Below, piece by piece: positions 54,857 to 61,252 of a DNA stretch of 61,252 bases. This DNA comes from Nemertoderma westbladi (Eukaryota > Xenacoelomorpha > Nemertodermatida > Nemertodermatidae), in contig JAUCBJ010007574.1 in the NCBI GenBank assembly GCA_032718475.1, forward strand, positions 1 through 61,252, read 5' to 3'. Numbering within the stretch: the first letter of the stretch is position 1; every line of letters starts with the position of its first letter. The position numbers and the translations under genes were made by a program. The notes below the pieces were generated by a model that saw nothing but the letters and a program-made list of their open reading frames with translations, ran no database searches and was not told the DNA's origin.

Positions 54857-57151
54857 AAGACCAAGAGATTAAACTTCAGGCTCTGGGTTGGTGTAGTGGC
54901 GTAAATATCACGTAATGATGAGTTCCCCACTGAACCGCCCAAATCAGGTAACCCGCCCGTCCGGTGGAAAGGAAACTGATAACTAAACGCTCCAGTGTGG
55001 TGTCTGTGCAGGCCGATCCCTACACAGCACCATAGTAATACAGAATATAGACAGAATATAAACAGATAACAAACAATAAATCAGATGCATTTACAAAAGA
55101 TAAAATAATATAAGTGAATACGTAAAATGAATAAGGAATCTGTACTACTAAAGAACTGTGCCATAAAACAACGATATCACCTTCCACTCTTGTCACCAAA
55201 CCAACTGAACCAATATTGCTAATCTGTGTCTAATGTACCCCGGTAGCGCGGATGAATATTCCCTAGTAATGAGCCAGACTGGGGTTTAAGACCCCAGCCT
55301 GGCACCCGTACGTAGCAAAAACCCTAATTAAGTACATAATCCTACTACCTAAAACTAAAACCTACTGAAACCCCCCCAATATAACAATAAATACGTACTA
55401 CATAATGTAGTACATATTGACCGCCTAATTGTACATTCCTATCTCTGGCAAGGCTAATATCCCATCTCCCTGCTACCTCTGTCTTGCTACAGGTGTGGCC
55501 TGGCGGCCAACCTGTCCCCAATCACGTGCTCTTTGTATACCTCGTTTGTAATCCACCTAGTCCCATGTCTGTATTGATACCTTGAGAGTTGACTTGGTGG
55601 AAGGCGTACGTAGTAACCTAATACTAACATTCCTGGAAATCACTGCAGCCCAGTCCCCCCCCCCCCCCCCCCGTGTGCCCTGTAACTAGTCAGTTCCGTA
55701 GTCCTACCTACACCTACAGTACAAACGCTACAGTAATTACCCCTACAGTACAAACATTAGGCTTGGGTGGGAAACCCGTGGTACTCGTATAATATATGTG
55801 TGGGTTTGGGAAGGGTAAGGTTCCGGTTGTCGGACACACTCCCCCTTGGGAGTGTAAATGATTTACACTCCCATATCTAAAGGCACGAGCCAGTAGACAC
55901 CCTGTGAACGTCAGGAAAGGTAGGCGACTCCTAAACAATCCGTCGGTTGTCGGTAAAAAAAAATTGTGGTAAAAAATGGATAAAAATAATGGTGGGTACT
56001 GTTGACCCGGAGTATGGTTTTAAAAACGGGAGTTGATAGTCCCTTTACCAATTCGCTGTGAGTCAGCACACTAGACGAGTTTCCGCTGACCCCACAGACG
56101 ATTGACATCAACACCCATCTGGGTGTTGATATCGTGAAACGGTTTAAGCCCCGTAACGCGCTGTTCAGTGCCATCCACTGTCGGATATAGGCAATGGTAT
56201 CACACCATAAAGGATTCATGATACGAAATAATGTAAATAAATTAATTAAAAAACACATTTTGTTCGTTGTGCCACGCACACACACTCATTCACTCGTATG
56301 TACTTTGGGTGACCCCTGCACCACTTATTGGTGATGGGCACACCCATGGACACCACATCGCTACGCTCTCTGACGTTTTTTACGATCCTTTGGGCACCCA
56401 TTTAAATATTTATAATCTCTCCGAACGCGCTATCGGTTACTTTCTCCAGGTCCGGCTCTATGGCACGGCGAGCCCCCAAATGTGGGATCGACCCCCTGCA
56501 TCCTGGCCAACCCAGGGTGCTACCCATCCGCCCAGCTGCGCTCCAACCAGCTACTCTGTGTCATTCGTTAACTTCCAACTTACATTCTCATTCCTGTCTC
56601 AATCACTGCACACGGTGCTATCTCATTCCAAACAACCTCAAATTGTTGTGGCCGTCCGTATCGGGCCACCCCCAATGTGCGCACGTACCTGTGATAAGGT
56701 AGGTGGGCCCCATTGGTGGTACCTACTTGTTCGGTACCGTCAGTTGTGAATGGGAGCGTCCACAGCGACGAACCCCACTCGTGGGTGGCGTCTTCTGCTT
56801 CACCCACTGCTGTGTGACTGTTATACGTAACTTTCATACACACGTACGTACACACATACACTCTAAATACTAAGTTAACCAAATCACACCACTCTGTAAA
56901 CTGTGTTGAACTATCCACCCGTAATAACGCATACACACTCGCACACCCCCCCCCCCCCCCCCCCCCCCCCTTTGAGCTCCCCGAAACAGCCAATGGTGGA
57001 TACTTATAGACGGTTTACTCCATAAACATTGTAATCATTCAGTGGTGCGTACCTACATGGATCAAATGGAACAAAAAAATGCAAGTATTGCATCGGGCAT
57101 TGCAAGGTGTGGCTTGTAAATATGTACAGCGTGACGTATAGTCTCGGTTCT
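54857..57151. other. Intergenic with two poly(C) runs
   Basis: Runs of C lie at 55655-55672 (18) and 56946-56970 (25). A TAAACACT.CCAGTCTGG-type stretch near 55.27 kb has short inverted repeats. The open frames at 56.3-57.0 kb on both strands have no recognisable features and overlap low-complexity sequence. No gene is supported. Confidence 0.45.
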
Positions 57152-57352
57152 CTCGTGAGGTGCAGTCAAATAACTCTCGTAAAATACAGTTAAATCTCCC
57201 GTAAGGTGCAGTCAAATAACTCTCGTAAAAATGCAGTTAAATCTCCCGTAAGGTGCAGTCAAATAACTCTCGTAAAATGCAGTTAAATCTCCCGTAAGGT
57301 GCAGTCAAATAACTCTCGTAAAATGCAGTTAAATCTCCCGTAAGGTGCAGTC
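57152..57352. repeat. 46-bp minisatellite, about 4.4 copies
   Basis: Tandem units alternate GTAAGGTGCAGTCAAATAAC and TCTCGTAAAATGCAGTTAAA within a 46-47 bp period. The array abuts the stop codon of the minus-strand ORF at 57353, so it would form the start of that gene's 3' UTR. Confidence 0.95.
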
Positions 57353-59968
57353 CTACTTGATTCGCCGTCTTTTACGGTCATTGATATCCTCCTCCTTCTG
57401 GTCCTCCACCTCCCTGTGGTATTTTACCACGTGTTCGAGGTAGTAGGTCCCGGTGTAGTGGTCCAGGAACCCTTCGAGGTGTCCCGGGTGTCCCGGCCGC
57501 CACTCGTCTAGTCTGTCCTGTATCCTCTGCACGCCTATTGTCATGGCGACGTGCAGGATATGGGTGTATTGCACGGTTTCCTCGCGCCTCGATATCGCGA
57601 GCACGAAATCCGGCTTCATGCGGAAGAAACCCATGGCAATCCCCCGCCTGAGGAGGCGACGCCTGGTCTCCACCCCCATGTTGGCGTTGCACTCGAATCG
57701 CTCTAAGTGCCCCCTCGGCTCCCTCTGGTCACAGTCGCTGTTCCGGTGTCCCCGGAAGCCGCACCGTCCGCACAGTCGGTGCAGTACCTGGCAGGCCGCC
57801 AGGAAGTGTCCCCGTTCGCCGCAGTACGAGCACGGATCCCCGAGAAGTTTGTCCGGGGGGCCGAACGTACACCTGTCCTGGATATGACTCAGGGCTCCGC
57901 AGGTATAACAGGCCGGTAGCTGAAATTCGTACCCAGCATTGTCCTGTATCGGTCTACGTTTCACGTAGTAAACGTGTTTCCTCTCCCTCACCACGTTTGC
58001 TGCGCCCTGATCCTTCGTAAGTCCGTCCGCCTGTAACGGCGGTTCTTGTATGGTAGGTTCTTCCCGGCGATCCACCTGTCTCCTGACTGCAGACCGCGTC
58101 TCCCTTTGTGCCGGTCTCCATATTGGTTCCAGGGGCGGCATTTCTCCCCCAAAGTTATCGCGTTCCTCCTGCCCGCTGTCATTTTCGGCGTTGGCACTCG
58201 TTCGTCCTGTGTATGGGCGACGTAGTTCCCCCGGCCGACGCCCCAGCATCCTCGACGGTCCCTCCGTTGGGCGACGCCCCCCGCGACCCTGGGCGAGGAG
58301 CCCCCGAGTGCTACGGACGGGTGAGTTCCTTCGGTCTATCGTCTCTCCGGAGTACACAACCCAGTCCCGTGTTCTCCCGTCTACGACCATCCTCTCCACC
58401 GCCTGGTCAAACGGTCTCCTCTGGTCCCGTATATGTCCCGCCACCGAAGCCGTCCCGCGGGAGATCCTTCTACGGCTCTTCCCCAAAGACCCGCGGTTGC
58501 CACGGCTCCCGGTAGCCGCTCCGTTTCGGAAGTGGGTGGCGCCCGAGGTCAGTTGGCGTCCTCGTTCCTCTTGGAACCCCCACTCCTCCTCGAACTGTGG
58601 CTGGGGTTTGTCCCCGCCCTCACGTCCATCCCAGACTTTGGAGCTGGTAGATGGCTGTGCTCGGTCGTCCTGTCCTCTTCGGCAGACTCTTTTCGGCTCG
58701 TATCGGTAATCCCAGTCGTCGTAAGCCGCCATCTTGGCTGCCGGGATTTGGCCGCTACCTTCGTCGTCGCTATGGGTCTCGACGTCCGGAGCTGGTTGTA
58801 GGGAGTAGCCTCCCTCGTAGGTACTGTCGGGTCCCTTTCCCGTCTGTGGATTTGTCTCCTCCCGTGGTACCTTACTCTCCCCTAGGCGGCGAATTCTGTC
58901 GATTTGCCGGGGAGACGGTGTGGTTTCTTTATCCATCAGGTAGTTCGCGTTATAAATGACCTCGGTCCGGTTCTGATCCCTTGGGAAGTCCACAAGGGGC
59001 CACAATACCCTACGGATAGCCTCTCGGTCCGAGAGGATCCTGCCTCCACTATCGCGGAAGGCTCGGGGAACCAGGCCCACCATGTGGGCTGTCAATAGGA
59101 GGGGGATTGACGCCGCTGCGTAATCCTCCTGTAGGATGTATTGTTCTTGAACCGCGTCTAGTCGTCGGTTCCTCGATGGGAAGGTATACAGTCGTGGGGG
59201 CCATCTGGGCCTCGCCTTAAACTGTTCCGTTGTCAGTCGTGTGGCCCCTGCCTGTCGGTCGTACTTCTCTCTGGACATGGGTTTGAAGTTGACCAGCCCG
59301 GTCTCTCTGGCAAATGAGAAGTGGCAACGGATGATGCGGTTAGAGATTTGGTCTATTTTGTCCAATGCTGCATGTGCAGTTGGATTCATCAATAGACCAA
59401 TTCCACCATTGCCACTATCATCTGCTGAAGCGAGGGTGAGTCGCCAACTGCCCCCCATGTCCTTAATCAGAACCTCATCAGTCTGTCCAGTCTGCATTCG
59501 ATGCTCTTGAACACGCACTGCACTAAGAGAAAGCTTATCTGCCAAGGCAGTCAGCTCACCTTGTCGCATTGGGGACCCGAGTGTTAGGGTGTTTACTGAG
59601 GCTAGTCTAGTGACTTGCCTCAGATTCACCAATGGCTTTGTTGGTCGGGGTGGAACATGAAAGTAGCCTCCAACTCCAGAATCCCTCTCCCCCTCGCAAT
59701 CTGGCCTCCCTGGTGACCCAGGGTTTGGGCCAGAAAGGTGATCAGGAAAGGCACTCAAAGAATTGTTTGCCGCTCTCTCTCCAGTAGGGGGTGAGACAGG
59801 CAGCCGGTCAGGAGATAACTGACGCCTGTGGGGCCGATTGTGTCCAGTTATTCCACTGGCCTCTAGTGGCTGGACCTCCGCATTACTAATGTAATCCATA
59901 GTGGGGGTTGGGGGGTGCTTTTTTGCCGAGTCAGCTCTCGGGGCAAATACCACACCCTGGTTTGCCAT
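57353..59968 (-). CDS. Endonuclease-fragment/zinc-knuckle gag-like fusion ORF of non-LTR type
   Basis: An 871-residue open frame. The N-terminal 230 residues contain the front half of a non-LTR endonuclease: LASVNTLTLG, then LSLSAVRVQEHRMQ with the catalytic Glu, GGIGLLMNPTAHAALDKI and RIIRCHFSFA. It stops before the active-site D-x-N and S-D-H motifs, so nuclease activity is not expected. At Met(59278) the character changes abruptly: MSREKYDRQAGATRL begins a basic, disordered protein of 641 residues. It has three perfect C-x2-C-x4-H-x4-C knuckles (CYTCGALSHIQDRC, CSYCGERGHFLAAC, CGRCGFRGHRNSDC) and ends KRRRIK. The second part is probably the ORF1/gag of another element inserted in frame. 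Its Met is the more likely real start. The gag family is not recognised. Confidence 0.75.
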   Translation of the reverse strand: MANQGVVFAPRADSAKKHPPTPTMDYISNAEVQPLEASGITGHNRPHRRQLSPDRLPVSPPTGERAANNSLSAFPDHLSGPNPGSPGRPDCEGERDSGVGGYFHVPPRPTKPLVNLRQVTRLASVNTLTLGSPMRQGELTALADKLSLSAVRVQEHRMQTGQTDEVLIKDMGGSWRLTLASADDSGNGGIGLLMNPTAHAALDKIDQISNRIIRCHFSFARETGLVNFKPMSREKYDRQAGATRLTTEQFKARPRWPPRLYTFPSRNRRLDAVQEQYILQEDYAAASIPLLLTAHMVGLVPRAFRDSGGRILSDREAIRRVLWPLVDFPRDQNRTEVIYNANYLMDKETTPSPRQIDRIRRLGESKVPREETNPQTGKGPDSTYEGGYSLQPAPDVETHSDDEGSGQIPAAKMAAYDDWDYRYEPKRVCRRGQDDRAQPSTSSKVWDGREGGDKPQPQFEEEWGFQEERGRQLTSGATHFRNGAATGSRGNRGSLGKSRRRISRGTASVAGHIRDQRRPFDQAVERMVVDGRTRDWVVYSGETIDRRNSPVRSTRGLLAQGRGGRRPTEGPSRMLGRRPGELRRPYTGRTSANAENDSGQEERDNFGGEMPPLEPIWRPAQRETRSAVRRQVDRREEPTIQEPPLQADGLTKDQGAANVVRERKHVYYVKRRPIQDNAGYEFQLPACYTCGALSHIQDRCTFGPPDKLLGDPCSYCGERGHFLAACQVLHRLCGRCGFRGHRNSDCDQREPRGHLERFECNANMGVETRRRLLRRGIAMGFFRMKPDFVLAISRREETVQYTHILHVAMTIGVQRIQDRLDEWRPGHPGHLEGFLDHYTGTYYLEHVVKYHREVEDQKEEDINDRKRRRIK

Positions 59969-60364
59969 TCCACAGGGTGGGTGTCGCAGTGGAGTCAGAT
60001 ATGAAGCCCATCACCCATATCTACTCTGGCGCACATGACCCACCATTGGCTGTGCAGCTCATCTGCTGGGTCATGCCCTGTACCCCTGTTGCCAGGTGTA
60101 GGTCGCAGTGAAGTGCACTCAGAGTGGACATGAGAACACTCTACTCCTGACCAGCCATTGGTAGATCACCATCTGCCTGGCCAGGCCATATAACCCTGCA
60201 GCCAAGTATATGGGTCCTTAATCCAGGACCAAGGGCGTCCTTATCCCAGAACGAAGGGGGTCCTAGTTACAGGACCAGATTTTCCCTCTACAGGTGGCAC
60301 CTCCTTTATGCTACATGGAGGTGGCAAGTTTTCTTGATCAATGACCTAGAATACCTGACCTGAC
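59969..60364. other. Intergenic, GC-richer
   Basis: It contains GCCAGG/CTGGGTCATG-type words and no gene. It probably represents the 5' part of the minus-strand non-LTR element, given its similar composition. Confidence 0.4.
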
Positions 60365-60369
60365 CTACA

Positions 60370-61185
60370 AGGGATGTATTCAGAAACGAGACCACAAGGG
60401 ATGTATCCAGAAACGAGACCACAAGGGATGTACCAAGAAACGAGACCACAAGGGATGTATCCAGAAACGAGACCACAAGGGATGTATCCAGAAACGAGAC
60501 CACAAGGGATGTATCTAGAAACGCGACCACAAGGGATGTACCCAGAAACGAGACCACAAGGGATGTACCCAGAAACGAGACCACAAGGGATGTATCCAGA
60601 AACGAGACCACAAGGGATGTATCCAAAAACGAGACTACAATGGATGTATCGAGAAACGAGACCGCAAGGGATGTATCCAGAAACGAGATCACAAGGGATG
60701 TATCCAGAAACGAGACCACAAGGGATGTATCCAGAAACGAGACTACAAGGGATGATTCCAGAAACGAGACCACAAGGGATGTATCCAGAAACGAGACCAC
60801 AAGGGATGTATCCAGAAACGAGACTACAAGGGATGTATCCAGAAACGAGACCACAAGGGATGTATCCAGAAACGAGACCACAAGGGATGTATCTAGAAAC
60901 GCGACCACAAGGGATGTACCCAGAAACGAGACCACAAGGGATGTATCCAGAAACGAGACCACAAGGGATGTATCCAAAAACGAGACTACATGGGATGTAT
61001 CGAGAAACGAGACCACAAGGGATGTATCCAGAAACGAGATCACAAGGGATGTACCACAAGGGATGTATCCAGAAACGAGACCACAAGGGATGTACCCAGA
61101 AACGAGACCACAAGGGATGTACCCAGAAACGAGACCACAAGGGATGTACCCAGAAACGAGACCACAAGGGATGTACCCAGAAAGT
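60370..61185. repeat. 27-bp minisatellite, about 30 copies, with higher-order structure
   Basis: The unit begins GGGATGTATCCAGAAACGAG, followed by ACCACAA. Variant units (ATCTAGAAACGCG at 60513 and 60891; ATCCAAAAACGAGACTACA at 60621 and 60972; ATCGAGAAACG) recur in the same order with offsets of 378 and 351 bp, that is 14 and 13 units. This shows block duplication with loss of one unit. The unit length is a multiple of three, so both strands are open in several frames. Confidence 0.97.
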
Positions 61186-61252
61186 GTAGAGGTGTAGAGT
61201 AGATTTAATTTAACGTGGTTAGAGGATTCAATCTTACAAAAAATAAATAAAA
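61186..61252. other. Window end, AT-rich
   Basis: Nothing is recognised in the last bases, which end in AAAAAATAAATAAAA. Confidence 0.4.

Noticed and set aside
56267-56993. Overlapping ORFs on both strands near the poly(C) run
   Set aside because: No domain, no supporting motif, and partly low-complexity sequence.
44304-57151. Complete Polinton/Maverick around the polymerase
   Set aside because: No integrase, capsid, ATPase or protease frame was found, nor terminal inverted repeats with a 6-bp duplication that would bracket the polymerase.
57378-59510. Plus-strand and alternate-frame ORFs, some over 200 codons, across the knuckle ORF
   Set aside because: They overlap the frame with perfect CCHC knuckles and have no features themselves. 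High GC makes stop codons rare.
60306-61197. Several overlapping ORFs on both strands (MYPETRPQG and SFLDTSLVV repeats)
   Set aside because: The 27-bp unit leaves both strands open. No unique flanking coding sequence supports a gene.

Overview
The window looks like nuclear DNA of an animal, most likely a marine invertebrate. It is AT-rich and gene-poor, has spliceosomal introns, and is packed with transposon relics, foldback elements and minisatellites. Frequent TAGGCCTA-type words, a fibrinogen-related gene and a possible trans-splicing-type gene pair would fit an invertebrate deuterostome such as a tunicate. That placement is an inference with low confidence.

Layout. 1-8 kb is non-coding, with two copies of a MITE family flanked by 10-bp duplications, a 22-bp minisatellite, a hAT-like MITE and a relic of a non-LTR reverse transcriptase. 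8.08-16.6 kb (minus strand) holds a complete UDP-glucose:glycoprotein glucosyltransferase (UGGT) gene. Its four exons sum exactly to 1558 codons plus stop and end in an HREL ER-retention signal. 16.6-26.4 kb is intergenic, with tRNA-derived repeats, a decayed HTH plus integrase-core gene (21.3-22.4 kb) and a 1.4-kb element with 220-bp inverted repeats. 26.41-33.05 kb is a nearly intact BEL/Pao LTR retrotransposon with near-identical LTRs and a 5-bp target duplication. Next to it is a minus-strand non-LTR reverse transcriptase relic. 35.94-38.2 kb is the last exon of a fibrinogen-related gene: about 500 residues of exact heptad-register coiled-coil repeats, then a fibrinogen-like domain lacking its first part. 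40.2-41.2 kb is a 15-bp-type minisatellite, and 43-45.7 kb carries three foldback elements.

46.5-54.9 kb is the most unusual part. It contains a protein-primed-type family B DNA polymerase (Polinton/Maverick/adenovirus-like) of 1351 residues, preceded by a duplicated ATG-free leader exon. Fifteen bases after its stop, directly behind another splice-acceptor-like site, lies a 170-residue ORF that reads like a two-repeat TATA-binding-protein (TBP) fold. Downstream is an array of about 13 tRNA B-box-like motifs, an antisense zinc-finger fragment resembling the polymerase N-terminus, and a tandem duplication. No integrase, capsid, ATPase or protease ORF accompanies the polymerase.

57.35-59.97 kb (minus) is an 871-residue ORF joining a truncated non-LTR endonuclease to a three-knuckle gag-like protein. 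The window ends in a 27-bp minisatellite of about 30 copies.

Only UGGT and the fibrinogen-related gene look like ordinary host genes. Everything else with coding potential is of mobile or virus-like origin.
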